Positions 1 to 11,061 of a DNA stretch of 64,000 nucleotides are shown one piece after another (the first letter of the stretch is position 1; each line of letters opens with the position of its first letter). The translations under genes were made by a program, and so were the position numbers. The notes beneath the pieces were generated by a model. It saw only the letters and a program-made list of their open reading frames with translations, was not told where the DNA came from and did not search any database. The DNA is from Mycobacteroides chelonae CCUG 47445 (GTDB lineage: Bacteria > Actinomycetota > Actinomycetes > Mycobacteriales > Mycobacteriaceae): positions 4,216,001 to 4,280,000 of the forward strand of contig NZ_CP007220.1 in the NCBI RefSeq assembly GCF_001632805.1. The letters run 5' to 3'.

Positions 1-3000
1 CCAGTGCCGAGTTACCGGCCACCACGTGTGCCCAGGACAGCTCACCCACTGCCAACGAGACCGGGTACTTACTGGTGAACCAGCCGACGGTGCGGGACAG
101 ATCCGCATCGCCTGCGAACTCTTCCTGCCGACCGTGGCCCTCGACGTCGATGCCGATCGGGGCTCCGTTCGAGCCGAGGAACTCGTTCCATGCCAGGGCG
201 AAAGCGATCAACAGGATGTCCTGGACCCCGGCGTGGTACGCCGCGGGCACCTCTCCCAGCAGTTCCCTGGTGAGATCGGCGTCCAGCGATACCGACAACT
301 GTCCCGCGCTGGCATAGGTATCCATCGTGGGATGCGCCGCCGGCAACGCGGCCGGAATCGCCTCTACCTGGCGCCAGGCGTCGGCCAACGCCACCACGTC
401 GGCGGCGCGTGCGTGCTGGTCGAGCAGTGTCGCCCACCGGGCAAATGATGTTCCTCCCGGCGGCAGTTCCACCGGCTGTCCGCCGTGATGCTGTGCCCAA
501 CCAATGTTGAGGTCTTCCAACAAGATGCGCCATGACACCGCATCCACCGCCAGGTGGTGAACGATGAGGACCAGCCGACTGCTGCCGCGCTCCCACAGTG
601 CACTCAGCATCGAACCGCTGGCAGGGTTCAGCCGCGACCGCGCCTGACGCAGCGCCTCGTCGGTAAGAACGTCCACGGCGAGCAGGCACTCGCGTGCGTC
701 TACCGTCCCTGTCTCCGGAACCAGGAGCGACCATTCGCCATCGCTGTCTTCGGCGCGAAGCCTCAAGGTGGCGTGTCGATCCAACAGGGCTTGCAGCACG
801 GTGACCACGTCGTCGTCGGCCACTCCTTCGGGGGCCTGCAGCACCACGGTCTGGTTGAACTCGTCGACCTTGCCGCCGAGCCCATGCAGCCAGCGGATGA
901 TCGGCGTGGCCACGACCGGACCTGTGCCCGCGTCGACAACAGCCGTCTCGCCATCGGCGAACACTGCGACCTGAGCCAGCCGCGATACGGTCTGCTCGAC
1001 GAAGATGTCACGCGGCCGCAGCAGCAGACCGGCGGCGCGCGCACGGGCAACCACCTGCATCGACGAAATGCTGTCTCCGCCAAGGTCGAAGAATGAATCG
1101 TCGACGCCGATCTGTTCGACACCGAGCACTTGCGCATAGATGCCGGCCAGGATCTCCTCGACAGCATCCTCGGGAGCCCGATAGTGGTCGGCGTCCTGAT
1201 ACTCCGGCGCCGGTAGCGCCCGAGTGTCGAGCTTGCCGTTGACTGTCAACGGCATGGCGCCCAGGACCACGACGGCCGCCGGAACCATGTAGGCGGGCAG
1301 TCGCTCGGCCAGCACCGCGCGCACCGCAGCGGGATCCAGGGTCCCCTTGGTTGATTCGGTGATGTAACCCACCAGCCGCTTATCGCCAGGGCGGTCCTCG
1401 CGCGCGATCACCGCTGCCTGATCTACGCCTTCCACACGGGCCAGTGCCGCGTGTACCTCACCCAGTTCGATGCGGTACCCACGGATCTTCACCTGCTTGT
1501 CGGCGCGTCCCACATACCGCAGCTGACCGTCTTCGCCCCACTGCACCAGGTCGCCGGTGCGGTACATCCGCGAGCCGGGCGCCCCGAACGGGCATGCGAC
1601 GAAACGTGTTGTCGTCAGGTCCGAACGCCCCAGGTATCCACTCGCCTGGCCGGACCCTGCCACGTACAGCTCACCGACCACGCCCACCGGTACCTGCCGG
1701 AGCCAGCCATCCAGCACGAAGAAGGCCAGATGCTCCAGCGGCACGCCGATCGGGCTGCTGGTGCTATCGACGTCTCCGCTCCCGATCTCGCGGAACGATG
1801 CGTGCACCGTCGTCTCGGTGATGCCGTACATGTTGATCATCCGCGGAAGCCCCGGATGACTGTCAAACCAGGGTGAAAGACGCTGCGGTTCAAGTGCCTC
1901 GCCGCCGAAGACCACCGTCTGCAGCTTGAGCTGCTGTCCCACCTCGGGTTGCATCGCATCGGCGGTCTGCAACGCGTAGAAGGCCGAAGGAGTTTGACTC
2001 AGGACGCTGACTTGTTCACTGACAAGCATGGCGTGCAGATCTTCTGGGGAACGGACAACCGCGTCGGGCACGATGAGCAGCCGGCCCCCGTACAGCAGCG
2101 CGCCCCAGATTTCCCATACCGAGTAGTCGAAGGCCAGGGAGTGGCATTGCGTCCAGACCTGACCCAGATCCAGTTCTGCGTCAAGCGATTCCAACAGCTG
2201 TGCGACGTTGCGATGGGTAACCGCCACGCCCTTGGGTGCTCCGGTGGTTCCCGAGGTGTAGATGATGTACGCGATGTCGTCGACAGCGGGAACGGGCAAT
2301 GCCACGTCCGACTGTCGATCCACGGCGGGATCGTTGATATCGACGGCAGGTATCCCGGACGCGCCTAGACGCGGCAGCAGGTCCGCCGTCGTGACCGCGG
2401 CGATCGGCGCCGCATCGCCCAGTACGAATTCGACCCGGGAATCCGGATGTGCGGGATCGATCGGTAGATATGCCGCCCCGGTCTTCAGTACGGCCAAGAT
2501 CGCCGCGATCGCCTCTCCGGTACGAGGGAGCAACAGTGCCACCCGCTCACCCGGGCCGGCGCCACGGCTGACCAGATGATTCGCCAGCCTGTTGGCGGTC
2601 GCGTCCAATTCGCCATAGCTCCAGGAACGTTCACCACAGGTGATCGCGATTGCTTCCGGTGCCCGCATCACCTGTGCGGCAAAGAGTTCCGGGATCGACG
2701 TCAATGCCAGTTCCGGGCGGGTCAACACCGCGCGGTTACCCCACGTATCCAACCGGTCATGCTCACCGGCGTCGAGCAGGTCGATCGAAGACAACCGGGT
2801 GGCCGGGTCCGCGATCATGGCCGTCAGTACCTGACGGAACCTGTCAACGATGATCTCGATCGCCGCCAATTCGAATACATCGGTATCGAATTCGACCCGC
2901 AAGCCCAGCTCATGGCCCGGCATGGCCACAACCGACAACGGATAATGGTTGTATTCGCGGCTACTGAAGTCGGTGATGGCCAACTCCTGCACGCCCAGCT

Positions 3001-6000
3001 GCGCGCCGACGTCGATCGGGTAATTCTCGTACACGAACAGCGTGTCGAAGAGCCTGTCGAGGCCGACCGCATGGTGAATCTCGTTGAGCGCCAGGTGCTC
3101 GTGCTCGACGGTGTCGTTGTGGGCACGTTGCAACTGGTCCAGTAGATCTGCAACGGTGGTGGCCGCGTTGATGTTTGCACGCACCGGCACCGTGTTGATC
3201 AACAATCCGACCATCGATTCGGCACCGACGAGGTCGCTGGGCCTGCCGGACACCGCAGTGCCGAATGCGACGTCGTGCTGCCCGGTCAACCAGGTCAGCA
3301 CCTGAGCCCACGCGGCCTGCAGCACCGTGTTCACGGTGGTGCGCTGCGCACGCGCCAACTCGGACAGTGCGCGGGATATCTGCTCCGACAACCGATACGA
3401 CTCCGAGCCCCTGCGACCTGATGAGGCGAGCGAACCAACCAGCGTCGGGGTTTCGAAACCGTCGAGTGCCACGCCCCATGCTCGTTGCGCAGCAACGCGA
3501 TCCTGTGCTGCCAACCAAGTGACGAAGTTTCGGTACGGCGCAGGCGACGGTAGACGCTGCCCGTAGTAGGCACCGAATATCTCCTGCAGCAGGATCGGCA
3601 GCGACCAGCCATCGATCACGATGTGGTGAGCGGTCAGCACCAGCCGATGCCTGCTTTCCGCGGGGCCACCGAGCCCGGAGATGAGCGTCGCCCGAAAGAC
3701 CGGCTCGGTGAAAATCTGGCAGACCGCCGCACGTTCGGCCGCACACAGCTGCTCGACTTGCTGATCCACATCGCCAACCAATTCGGCATGCTGCCAAGCG
3801 ATCACAGGCTCCGCGGGGATGATCTGTACCGGCTCCCCATACTCCTCGCTGAAGCGGGCGGCCAGATTCGGGTGGCGTTTCACCACCGCGTACACCGCAT
3901 CACGCAAGCGGCTCGCGTTCAGGGGACCGGTGACCGTGAGACCCAACTGCACCGAGTAGACGTCGTCCTCGGCGGAATCTCCGGTGGCTTCAGCAAATCC
4001 CGCCTGGAACAGCAGTCCTTGTTGCAGCGGGGTAAGCGGCAGCACGTCGGTGACTTCATACTGCTGCACCAACGCGTCAATCTGCTGCTGAGTCAGGCGC
4101 GCAGGCGCCAGATCAGACGGGGTCAGGCCGCCTCCGCCGGAACGCACATGAGCGCAGATCCCGCTGAGAGCCTCGAACCACAACCTACTGAGACGCGCGG
4201 CCTGTGCATCATCCAAAGCCGAAGGCGCCCAAGTCCAATTGGCCCGAAGCTCGGGTCCGGACTCGGCGTCCGAATTTGTCTCGACAATCCCCGCGTTGAG
4301 CTCCACCGAGTGGGCCAATGGCATCGAGATGGCCGCAGCCACATCGGTCAGCGATAGGCTCTCGTGGTCTATCCGCCAGAAGTCCTCGGAGAGCTCGGCC
4401 GCTCCCGCACCCAGACGCCCGAGATAGTTGAACCCGATTGTCGGCTCCGACCCGTCCAGCCCGATGTCGGTGTTCAGGTAACGCAGCAAACCATAGGTCA
4501 GCCCATCCGGCAGCGCGCGCAACTGCTCCTTGGCCGCCTTGATCACGTGACTGAGGGCCGACTCGCCCGCTGTCACCTGCGCCCACGACAGCTCCCCTAC
4601 CGCCAATGACGCCGGGTATTTGGTGGTGAACCAGCCGACGGTGCGCGACAGGTCGATGCGGCGGTGCACGGCTTCACCGATTTCTTCCTGACGCCCGTGC
4701 CCCTCGATGTCGAACGCGATCGGCGCGCCCCCGGCGCCCAGGAACTCGTTCCAGGCCAGCCCGAAGGCGATGAGCAGAATGTCTTGCACCCCAGCATGAA
4801 ACGCCGCGGGCACCTCACCCAGCAGATGCCGAGTGGTCTCGGCATCCAATGACAAGGACAGACGTCCGGCGTTGGCGTACGTGTCGGTAGTTGGCTGAAC
4901 CGCGGGCACGTGTGCGGGTGCGGTCAGCACCTCCTTCCACGCATCGGCCTGCGCCACCACTTCCGTGGACCGCGCGTGTTCGGAGAGCAGTGAAGACCAG
5001 CGGGCAAACGATGTTCCACCGACCGGCAGCACCACATCGGCTCCACTGTGGTGCTGCGCCCACGCGATATTCAAGTCTTCCAACAGAATTCGCCATGAAA
5101 CACCGTCGATGGCCAGGTGGTGAATCACCAGCACCAGCTGCTTGGTGTCGGGAACCCACGCCGCGCTGAGCATCGCTCCGGTGGCCGGGTTCAGTCGAGA
5201 ACGTGCCGCCACCAACGTTTCACCCGATAACGCGTCGATGACACGTAGGCAGTCGCGGGCGTCTATCGCCCCCACCTCCGGGACAAGCAGCGACCATTCA
5301 CCAGCGTTGTCCGTGGCACGCAGCCGCAGGGTGGGGTGGCGATCCAGCAATGCCTGCAACACCACAACCACGTCGTCCTCGGACACGGCCGCGGGTGCCT
5401 GAACCACAAGTGTCTGGTTGAACTCGTCGATCGCGCCCGCCGAATCCTGCGCGCCGCGCAGCCAATGCATGATCGGCGTGACTTCTACGGGACCTAGTCC
5501 CTCGTCCACCACATCGGCTTCGCCACCGGAGATTTCGACGACGGCGGCCAGCCGCGACACCGTCTGTTCGATGAACACATCGCGCGGCCGGCACAGCACA
5601 CCCGCCGCCCGGGCGCGCGCGACCACCTGCATCGAGAGGATGCTGTCACCGCCCAGATCGAAGAACGAGTCATCAACGCCGACACGATCGACACCGAGCA
5701 CCTGGGCGTAGACGCCGACCAGAATTTCCTCGACGGCGGTGCCGGGGGCGCGGTAGTCGGCCCCCAGTCCGCCATATTCGGGAGTCGGCAATGCGCGGGT
5801 GTCCAATTTGTTGTTGGACGTCAACGGCAATGCCTCAAGCACCACCACCGCGGCGGGAACCATGTAGGGCGGAAGGCGTTTGGCCAAGGTGCTACGCACT
5901 TCGGCAGGGTCGACGGTCCCGGTGACATAGCCAACGAGACGTTTGTCCCCGGGCCGGTCCTCACGGACGATCGCGGCGGCATGGTCCACTCCGTCGAGTG

Positions 6001-8605
6001 CGCTCAACGCCGCTTGAACTTCACCGAGTTCAATACGGTATCCGCGAATCTTGACCTGCTCATCCGCCCGGCCCAGATACTGCAGTTGTCCGTCGTCTCC
6101 CCACGAGACCAGGTCCCCGGTGCGATACATGCGGGTACCGGGCTGCCCGAAGGGGCAGGCCACAAATCGGGAGGCCGTCAGGTCGGAGCGACCGATGTAT
6201 CCGCAGGCGACACCTTCACCGGCCACATACAGTTCTCCGACGACGCCGGCAGGCACCGGTTGCATCCAGGTGTCCAATACGAAGAGCGCCGCGCCGGGTA
6301 CCGGCGCGCCAATGGGAACGGCGGAGTCCGGCGCCCCTGCCACCAGCGGCGCGCTGATCGCCACACACATCGTGGTCTCGGTCGGACCGTACGCGTTGAT
6401 CATCACCCGCCCGGGAGCCCACCGCTCGACGACCGAGGCCGGGCACGCCTCCCCGACCACCGCGAGCGCCGTGGACTCCAGGCCCTCCGGGGAAAGCATG
6501 GCCACAGCCGACGGAGTCTGCGTAAGTACGGTGACCTGTTCGGCGACCAGCACGTCGTGGAATTCCGCCGGTGAGCCCGTGATCGATTCGGGGACGACCA
6601 CGAGCCGGCCACCGCGCAGCAGCGGGCCCCAGATCTCCCATACCGAAACGTCGAATGCCAGAGAATGGCACAGCGGCCATACGCCAGGGTTTGGTAGGCC
6701 GGCATCCAGCGACGACATCAGCTGGGTGACGTTGTGATGGGTGACGGCCACGCCTTTGGGCGCTCCCGTGGTTCCCGAGGTGTAGATGATGTACGCGATG
6801 TCATCTGGTCGAGCACCAGACGCGGGAGCCGTGGGCTCCGTTCCGGCAGCGGAGGCGTCGAGGTCGATGATCGGCAGATCGAAACCGTCCAGTCGCGCCC
6901 GGAGTCCGGCTGTGGTGATCGCCGCGGCCGGCGCCGCATCTCCGACGATGAACTCGAGCCGCGACGCCGGTACCGCGGGGTCGATAGGCAGATATGCCGC
7001 CCCGGCCTTCAATACGGCGAGTATGCCGATGACCGCCTGAGCAGAGCGGTCCGACAGCAGGACCACACGGTCGCCGGGACCCACGCCTTGCGATACAAGC
7101 TGACCCGACAGCGCATTGGCGGCCTCGTCCAGCTCACGGTACGTCAGAGTGCGCTCACCGAAGGTCAGCGCCGGGGCCTCGGGATCGGCGGCCACCTGAG
7201 AGAAGAACAGTTCGGGAATCGATACACGCGAGGCAACCGGTCCCGCGAGAACCGCACGGTTACCAACCTCAGCCAAGCTCGTGAGCTCGTCGTTGACCAG
7301 GGAATTCAGCGAGGAGAGCCGCCGATCAGGGTCGGCCGCCATCTCCGATAAGAGCCGCTGCAACCGCTCCGTGAGATTCGGCACTCCGAATTTCGAGAAC
7401 GGCAGTCCGTCGCCCGAGGTGCTCAGGAGCAGTTGGTCACTGGCTCCGATAAAGAAGAGTCCGAAGTGCCCCATGGGGCCGTGGTTGGTGTACGTCGCCG
7501 TGGCGGGCACACCGGCGAGGTCCAACGTGAGTCTCATGGGGATGAAGTTGATGGCGACGCGGTTTCCCGCCTGCCGGGGGCCCCGGAGACCGAATTCGCC
7601 GCCGTCCAGAACATGTGCCGGGAATCGTTGATGCTTGAGCAGTTCGCGAATGCGCACATCAACGTGCTGGCAGAATTCGGCGACCGTGGACTCCGGCGGG
7701 GCACTGAGTACCAGCGGCACCACGCCGGCCAGCATGCCCGGAAGCGTCTTCGACTCGGGACGAACACGGCGGCTGACCGGGAAGTCCAGCGCCACTTCCG
7801 ACCCGCTCGTGGACCATCCGCGGACCAACAACGCACAGGCCGCTGTGATAACCGAGTACCGGCGAACACGCAAAGCCTTTGTCAAGTCTTTGATTTCGCC
7901 GACTACGGTGTCATCGATCTGAACCGACGCTGTCGGTGTGTAGCCCTCATGGCCCTCATGAGCATGCGGCGGGCGGGGATCGAGGCCGCTGTCCGGCGGA
8001 AGGTTACGGCTCCAGTACTCCCGATCCTCTGTGTAGTCGGTGGAGGCTTCGTACTCCGCCTCCAGATCGACCAGATCCTGCAGGGTGCCGAAGTAGGCGT
8101 CGGGAACCGGATCCCCCGCGACCAGTGCGGAGTAGATCGATGCGATTCGGCGACTCACGATCGCCATGCCCAAGCCGTCCAGGTTGATGTGATGGCACAG
8201 CCCGAACATGTAGTACTGATCGTCCGCCGTTCGGATCAACGCGAATTTCAGCAGTTGGTCGGTCAAAGGCATCAATGTGCGTTGGATCGATGAGGCGATC
8301 TGGCGAGCGTGCTCGACAGGATCTTCTGAATCACGCACGTCATGGAAGTCCAATACGAGTTCCGAATGGTCAATCGCCCTCTGAACGATCTGACCATTGA
8401 CCTCAAGGAAGGCGGCCCGCGCAGGCTCAGCTTCATTGATTGCCTGACGGACGGCTTGCTCAAGTAGAACTCGTTCTACTTTTCCTTCGATTCGAACCAA
8501 AAGGCCGAGCTGCCACTCCGCACCGACGAGACCGCTTTCCTGGGAAAGCCAGATATCCAATTGTCCGCGCGAAAGCGGTAATGCCCCGTCTTCAGACTCC
8601 AACAT
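1..8605 (-). CDS. mps1: Mps1, GPL non-ribosomal peptide synthetase, modules 1-2 (3' end outside window)
   Basis: Builds the first two residues of the glycopeptidolipid peptide (D-Phe-D-allo-Thr in known GPLs). Visible domains, approximate residues: condensation 5-435 (HHINLDG near plus position 8185), adenylation 455-930, carrier 955-1010 (FFDLGGDS near 5655), epimerisation 1045-1490 ([10 protein letters not shown] near 5105), condensation 1505-1930 (HHIVIDG near 3618), adenylation 1945-2440, carrier 2475-2535 (FFDLGGDS near 1080), epimerisation from 2560 ([10 protein letters not shown] near 550), cut by the window edge. Both adenylation domains have the [11 protein letters not shown] core. 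My reading of the pocket codes is D-V-W-T-A-V-A-M-C (Phe-like) and D-Y-W-S-V-G-M-V-H (Thr-like). An initial condensation domain fits N-acylation by a fatty acyl chain. ATG start at 8605 follows a purine-rich AGAGGGGGTAG. It lies 23 nt after mbtH, so probably one transcript. The Thr-Ala side (mps2) would lie beyond the window. Confidence 0.95.
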   Translation of the reverse strand, partial: MLESEDGALPLSRGQLDIWLSQESGLVGAEWQLGLLVRIEGKVERVLLEQAVRQAINEAEPARAAFLEVNGQIVQRAIDHSELVLDFHDVRDSEDPVEHARQIASSIQRTLMPLTDQLLKFALIRTADDQYYMFGLCHHINLDGLGMAIVSRRIASIYSALVAGDPVPDAYFGTLQDLVDLEAEYEASTDYTEDREYWSRNLPPDSGLDPRPPHAHEGHEGYTPTASVQIDDTVVGEIKDLTKALRVRRYSVITAACALLVRGWSTSGSEVALDFPVSRRVRPESKTLPGMLAGVVPLVLSAPPESTVAEFCQHVDVRIRELLKHQRFPAHVLDGGEFGLRGPRQAGNRVAINFIPMRLTLDLAGVPATATYTNHGPMGHFGLFFIGASDQLLLSTSGDGLPFSKFGVPNLTERLQRLLSEMAADPDRRLSSLNSLVNDELTSLAEVGNRAVLAGPVASRVSIPELFFSQVAADPEAPALTFGERTLTYRELDEAANALSGQLVSQGVGPGDRVVLLSDRSAQAVIGILAVLKAGAAYLPIDPAVPASRLEFIVGDAAPAAAITTAGLRARLDGFDLPIIDLDASAAGTEPTAPASGARPDDIAYIIYTSGTTGAPKGVAVTHHNVTQLMSSLDAGLPNPGVWPLCHSLAFDVSVWEIWGPLLRGGRLVVVPESITGSPAEFHDVLVAEQVTVLTQTPSAVAMLSPEGLESTALAVVGEACPASVVERWAPGRVMINAYGPTETTMCVAISAPLVAGAPDSAVPIGAPVPGAALFVLDTWMQPVPAGVVGELYVAGEGVACGYIGRSDLTASRFVACPFGQPGTRMYRTGDLVSWGDDGQLQYLGRADEQVKIRGYRIELGEVQAALSALDGVDHAAAIVREDRPGDKRLVGYVTGTVDPAEVRSTLAKRLPPYMVPAAVVVLEALPLTSNNKLDTRALPTPEYGGLGADYRAPGTAVEEILVGVYAQVLGVDRVGVDDSFFDLGGDSILSMQVVARARAAGVLCRPRDVFIEQTVSRLAAVVEISGGEADVVDEGLGPVEVTPIMHWLRGAQDSAGAIDEFNQTLVVQAPAAVSEDDVVVVLQALLDRHPTLRLRATDNAGEWSLLVPEVGAIDARDCLRVIDALSGETLVAARSRLNPATGAMLSAAWVPDTKQLVLVIHHLAIDGVSWRILLEDLNIAWAQHHSGADVVLPVGGTSFARWSSLLSEHARSTEVVAQADAWKEVLTAPAHVPAVQPTTDTYANAGRLSLSLDAETTRHLLGEVPAAFHAGVQDILLIAFGLAWNEFLGAGGAPIAFDIEGHGRQEEIGEAVHRRIDLSRTVGWFTTKYPASLAVGELSWAQVTAGESALSHVIKAAKEQLRALPDGLTYGLLRYLNTDIGLDGSEPTIGFNYLGRLGAGAAELSEDFWRIDHESLSLTDVAAAISMPLAHSVELNAGIVETNSDAESGPELRANWTWAPSALDDAQAARLSRLWFEALSGICAHVRSGGGGLTPSDLAPARLTQQQIDALVQQYEVTDVLPLTPLQQGLLFQAGFAEATGDSAEDDVYSVQLGLTVTGPLNASRLRDAVYAVVKRHPNLAARFSEEYGEPVQIIPAEPVIAWQHAELVGDVDQQVEQLCAAERAAVCQIFTEPVFRATLISGLGGPAESRHRLVLTAHHIVIDGWSLPILLQEIFGAYYGQRLPSPAPYRNFVTWLAAQDRVAAQRAWGVALDGFETPTLVGSLASSGRRGSESYRLSEQISRALSELARAQRTTVNTVLQAAWAQVLTWLTGQHDVAFGTAVSGRPSDLVGAESMVGLLINTVPVRANINAATTVADLLDQLQRAHNDTVEHEHLALNEIHHAVGLDRLFDTLFVYENYPIDVGAQLGVQELAITDFSSREYNHYPLSVVAMPGHELGLRVEFDTDVFELAAIEIIVDRFRQVLTAMIADPATRLSSIDLLDAGEHDRLDTWGNRAVLTRPELALTSIPELFAAQVMRAPEAIAITCGERSWSYGELDATANRLANHLVSRGAGPGERVALLLPRTGEAIAAILAVLKTGAAYLPIDPAHPDSRVEFVLGDAAPIAAVTTADLLPRLGASGIPAVDINDPAVDRQSDVALPVPAVDDIAYIIYTSGTTGAPKGVAVTHRNVAQLLESLDAELDLGQVWTQCHSLAFDYSVWEIWGALLYGGRLLIVPDAVVRSPEDLHAMLVSEQVSVLSQTPSAFYALQTADAMQPEVGQQLKLQTVVFGGEALEPQRLSPWFDSHPGLPRMINMYGITETTVHASFREIGSGDVDSTSSPIGVPLEHLAFFVLDGWLRQVPVGVVGELYVAGSGQASGYLGRSDLTTTRFVACPFGAPGSRMYRTGDLVQWGEDGQLRYVGRADKQVKIRGYRIELGEVHAALARVEGVDQAAVIAREDRPGDKRLVGYITESTKGTLDPAAVRAVLAERLPAYMVPAAVVVLGAMPLTVNGKLDTRALPAPEYQDADHYRAPEDAVEEILAGIYAQVLGVEQIGVDDSFFDLGGDSISSMQVVARARAAGLLLRPRDIFVEQTVSRLAQVAVFADGETAVVDAGTGPVVATPIIRWLHGLGGKVDEFNQTVVLQAPEGVADDDVVTVLQALLDRHATLRLRAEDSDGEWSLLVPETGTVDARECLLAVDVLTDEALRQARSRLNPASGSMLSALWERGSSRLVLIVHHLAVDAVSWRILLEDLNIGWAQHHGGQPVELPPGGTSFARWATLLDQHARAADVVALADAWRQVEAIPAALPAAHPTMDTYASAGQLSVSLDADLTRELLGEVPAAYHAGVQDILLIAFALAWNEFLGSNGAPIGIDVEGHGRQEEFAGDADLSRTVGWFTSKYPVSLAVGELSWAHVVAGNSAL

Positions 8606-8628
8606 TCGCCTACCCCCTCTCCGAAGGT

Positions 8629-8859
8629 TCAGCGCCCAAGACCCCCACCCTGCGCCAATCTCTCGCGCAGGCTCTTCGGCCGGATATCGGTCCAGTTTTG
8701 TTCGATGTACTCCAGGCAGGCGGCACGGTCCGCTTCACCGAATACAACCCGCCAGCCATCAGGCACGTCAGCGAAAGCCGGCCATAGGCTGTGCTGCTCC
8801 TCGTCGTTGACCAAGACGAAAAAGCTTCCCTTGTCATCATCGAATGGATTGATGCTCAC
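8629..8859 (-). CDS. mbtH: MbtH-like protein of the GPL synthetase
   Basis: A 76-residue MbtH-family protein, the usual length. Family members bind NRPS adenylation domains and are needed for their folding or activity; this one presumably serves Mps1 and Mps2. The protein begins [12 protein letters not shown] and has the family signature [10 protein letters not shown] and PDGW, with conserved tryptophans. I chose the GTG at 8859 because it gives the canonical family N-terminus and has GGAG 6-9 nt upstream; the longer frame to 8958 adds an unrelated extension. It is the first gene of the mbtH-mps unit, upstream of mps1 by 23 nt, and behind it is a long A+T-rich non-coding region that must contain the promoter. 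Confidence 0.95.
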   Translation of the reverse strand: MSINPFDDDKGSFFVLVNDEEQHSLWPAFADVPDGWRVVFGEADRAACLEYIEQNWTDIRPKSLRERLAQGGGLGR

Positions 8860-8905
8860 GCTTTCTCCAGGTTGCTTCGGTGGACATCGCAAACATACGG
8901 CTGAA

Positions 8906-8932
8906 TTTATAGCGGCGTAGCGGGTTTCACAA
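8906..8932 (-). promoter_or_regulatory. Candidate promoter for mbtH-mps1
   Basis: On the minus strand TTGTGA (8932-8927) is followed 15 nt later by TATAAA (8911-8906), which would start transcription about 40 nt before the mbtH GTG. The spacer is short for a primary-sigma promoter, so this is only the best-looking candidate in the first 100 nt upstream. Confidence 0.3.
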
Positions 8933-9190
8933 AGTTCTAATCTTCGCAACTTTGACACATCGTTGCTTACTACCGCAACTAATTAGCCACAATATCGGTA
9001 TGAATGTATTTATCCAGGTCAAGTATGGTTAGATAGGTCTCTAGTTGTTGCGATGAACGCGCATATGAGTATACCAAGTCTGAGCACGCCACGTGAGGCG
9101 AGCGTGAGGCCGTCGGCGAGAGCAATCAAGTCACCATCGGTTGGCCCATCGTCCAGCAAAGTATGATACTAGAACTGGAGACACACGTTA

Positions 9191-9260
9191 CCTAATATTG
9201 AGGCTTGCTGCGTGTCTTAATCAAGTAACTTGAAGAAGTAGCCCACAGCTCAATATTTGG
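9191..9260. repeat. Concentric inverted repeats
   Basis: Outer arms CCTAATATTGAG (9191-9202) and CTCAATATTTGG (9249-9260) are complementary at 11 of 12 positions. Near the centre lies a second palindrome TCAAGT-A-ACTTGA (9221-9233). The centres almost coincide (about 9225.5 and 9227), so a single imperfect stem of some 70 nt can form. It could be a structured RNA, a regulator site or the remnant of a small mobile element. Confidence 0.5.
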
Positions 9261-9505
9261 ATGTTTTTCGAGTTCAGGTAACAGGTCGGGCCATTCCGTT
9301 ACATTGCGCGCTGCACCAAGAGTGTTACAACCGGGTGCGTATCGAATGAACTCGCCGCGACCTGAATTCTGATTCAGCCGAGAACTGATGGGACAGAAGC
9401 CGTCCTAGCAACAGAATGTGACGGAGTATCGGGTACCTGGAAGTAAATGTGGTGACAAACCACTACGAATTAAGTTCTCGTCTATAAGAAATACCGAAGA
9501 TATCC

Positions 9506-9793
9506 ATGGCGGTTTGGCCACCTCAGCGGCTCCTGTCGGCGCCACAACAAATTCCACGAAAAACATTGTTATGCGCGCACCTCCAGAAATATCCTGTGGC
9601 CGCAAAGATCATCCATACCCGCACCGATTACACCGAGCACAGCATCCTCACAGCGTTCCTCGTCGCACATCGTCAAAAGTGTGCGGAAGCGGCCCGTGAG
9701 ACCGCTTTGACCAACGATGAGAGCGCCCGCGAAGGCGATATTTTCATGCGGACCGTGAAGGCCCGGCCCATGGTGGGCCTGCTACCGAAATAG
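9506..9793 (+). CDS. Doubtful small ORF, possible gene remnant
   Basis: A 95-codon frame of unknown family. The first third reads through A+T-rich DNA and looks non-coding. The last 60 codons (roughly from 9600) have normal mycobacterial codon bias and a plausible acidic/basic composition, ending PMVGLLPK. This could be the 3' end of a decayed gene whose 5' part has been lost. No ribosome binding site supports the ATG at 9506. It ends one base before the convergent gene at 9795. I cannot assign a function. Confidence 0.25.
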   Translation: MAVWPPQRLLSAPQQIPRKTLLCAHLQKYPVAAKIIHTRTDYTEHSILTAFLVAHRQKCAEAARETALTNDESAREGDIFMRTVKARPMVGLLPK

Positions 9794-9794
9794 T

Positions 9795-10040
9795 TCAGTC
9801 GTCAAGGTGCTCGGGACGGGCTTGCGTTCCCTCGATGGGCGAGGATCCGGCCGGCATCAGCATGACGAACACCGGTAGCCGCACAACGGCACCGTTGAGG
9901 ATCGGCAGCCGGATCGCGACGGAAACGACCTCCAGCTCCAGGCGCTTCCCCCGCCGAGTCTCCATCTCCAGGCGCCCGGGTAACTGCCTGGGCGTCGCGA
10001 GCCAGTCCAGACCGCGCTCTATCGACTCGACGACGTTCAT
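9795..10040 (-). CDS. Small hypothetical protein in the GPL locus
   Basis: An 81-residue protein, not recognised. It has a basic, beta-rich middle (LEMETRRGKRLELEVVS) followed by a hydrophobic stretch around residues 42-64 that could be one membrane segment or a beta core. I use the ATG at 10040 (MNVVESIERG); the longer frame to 10184 overlaps the 3' end of the methyltransferase upstream. It lies 61 nt downstream of fmt on the same strand, so it may be its second cistron. Function unknown. Confidence 0.5.
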   Translation of the reverse strand: MNVVESIERGLDWLATPRQLPGRLEMETRRGKRLELEVVSVAIRLPILNGAVVRLPVFVMLMPAGSSPIEGTQARPEHLDD

Positions 10041-10101
10041 GCTTCGACTATACCCACTCGACGATGAAAATCCTTGTCGGAAGACGAATCTGCCGTACTG
10101 C

Positions 10102-10923
10102 CTATGCCTTGGTGAAGCTGTACATCCGATACTCCACAGCTCCCCCGCTCCGTAGGTCCTCGTAGGCACGCTGGGCCGGCGCAAACCTGCGAACCATCCC
10201 GCGCAAGAGTCTGGGCGTGGCGCGATCGATCACGTACCGCCAGCGCTCCAAGTTCTTCTCCATCCCGCGCCGGACCTCGACATTGATCCCCCGCTCGGAC
10301 ACCATCCGTAGCGGCGCGTTCGCGAGTGCCACCTTCCACCCAGCGACATCCTGAGCACTGCGCGCGTCTGCGTAAAGAAAATGTCCGCCCGGGCGGAGCA
10401 CACGCGCCACCTCGGCGAGAAACACCGGAAATTGGGGATATAGATGCGACGACTCGATATTGATCACCGCATCGAAGGACTGATCGGTAAATGGCAGGTT
10501 CTGCGCATCTCCGTGCGTGAACTCCAGGCCCGGAAGATTGTGCCGTTTGCGACAGAACTCGATCCCGTCTGGATTGAGATCCAGTCCCGTATAGGACGTC
10601 GGATGCAATGTGCGTACGAGGTAGGAAGCTCCGCCGCCGTGGCCACAACCGACCTCCAGCACCCGCCTACCGTCGAGCTCGGTCTGGGTAGCGGTGCTGT
10701 GGTAGAGCTGGATGGAATACCGATCGGGCTCATCGGACGCCGACAACGGGACATCCATCGCCGGATCCTCTTCGTAGCCGTAATTGAGGAACACGACGTT
10801 CTCTGTTTCGAGCTTACGGGTGGCATGCCGGTAGATGAACTTCTGCACCGCCTGAGTGAACTGAGCGTTCAGCTTGAAGATGACCCAATCTCGCGACTTC
10901 CGAACCGGATGACTGCGCACCAT
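10102..10923 (-). CDS. fmt: SAM-dependent O-methyltransferase, Rv2952-like, probable GPL fatty-acyl methyltransferase
   Basis: 273 residues, class I Rossmann methyltransferase. The SAM motif VLEVGCGHGGG is at 88-98 and an Asp that should hold ribose is in GLDLNPDG (about 113-120). The protein strongly resembles M. tuberculosis Rv2952, which O-methylates a lipid hydroxyl of phthiotriol: shared stretches include YEEDP, ASDEP and GHGGGASYL. In GPL producers the equivalent enzyme (Fmt) methylates the 3-hydroxyl of the fatty acyl chain, which fits its place here next to gtf3. The ATG at 10923 has no ribosome binding site, but CATAAT lies 6 nt upstream, so the mRNA is probably leaderless. It is divergent from gtf3 across 138 nt. 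Confidence 0.8.
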   Translation of the reverse strand: MVRSHPVRKSRDWVIFKLNAQFTQAVQKFIYRHATRKLETENVVFLNYGYEEDPAMDVPLSASDEPDRYSIQLYHSTATQTELDGRRVLEVGCGHGGGASYLVRTLHPTSYTGLDLNPDGIEFCRKRHNLPGLEFTHGDAQNLPFTDQSFDAVINIESSHLYPQFPVFLAEVARVLRPGGHFLYADARSAQDVAGWKVALANAPLRMVSERGINVEVRRGMEKNLERWRYVIDRATPRLLRGMVRRFAPAQRAYEDLRSGGAVEYRMYSFTKA

Positions 10924-10929
10924 AGGCGA

Positions 10930-10935
10930 ATTATG
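10930..10935 (-). promoter_or_regulatory. Candidate -10 element of leaderless fmt
   Basis: CATAAT on the minus strand, separated by six bases from the fmt ATG, so transcription would begin at or next to the start codon. No good -35 hexamer is visible. Confidence 0.4.
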
Positions 10936-10980
10936 GCAGAGTTCTGAGTTTCAGGCTGGCTTATCGAACTCCGAACTGCC

Positions 10981-11008
10981 TTGCGACAGTTGGAGAACCA
11001 GAGATAAT
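10981..11008 (+). promoter_or_regulatory. Candidate promoter of gtf3
   Basis: TTGCGA (10981-10986) and GATAAT (11003-11008) are separated by 16 nt. This would give a 5' UTR of about 45 nt with AGGAACGG just before the gtf3 ATG. It gives gtf3 its own transcript, needed because the gene is inverted relative to its neighbours. Confidence 0.4.
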
Positions 11009-11061
11009 GACCCAGTTATTCGGTCCACCAACGCGACAACGACTGAAGGGCCAGGAACGGA

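Larger units (their letters stand above)
8860..9505. other. Long A+T-rich non-coding region upstream of mbtH-mps1
   Basis: About 650 bases with no credible gene and clearly higher A+T than the flanking coding DNA. It contains the candidate mbtH promoter near its left end and nested inverted repeats at 9191-9260. Frames present here (for example 9405-9605 minus and 9418-9699 plus) have no family resemblance, no ribosome binding site and non-mycobacterial codon use. Confidence 0.6.
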
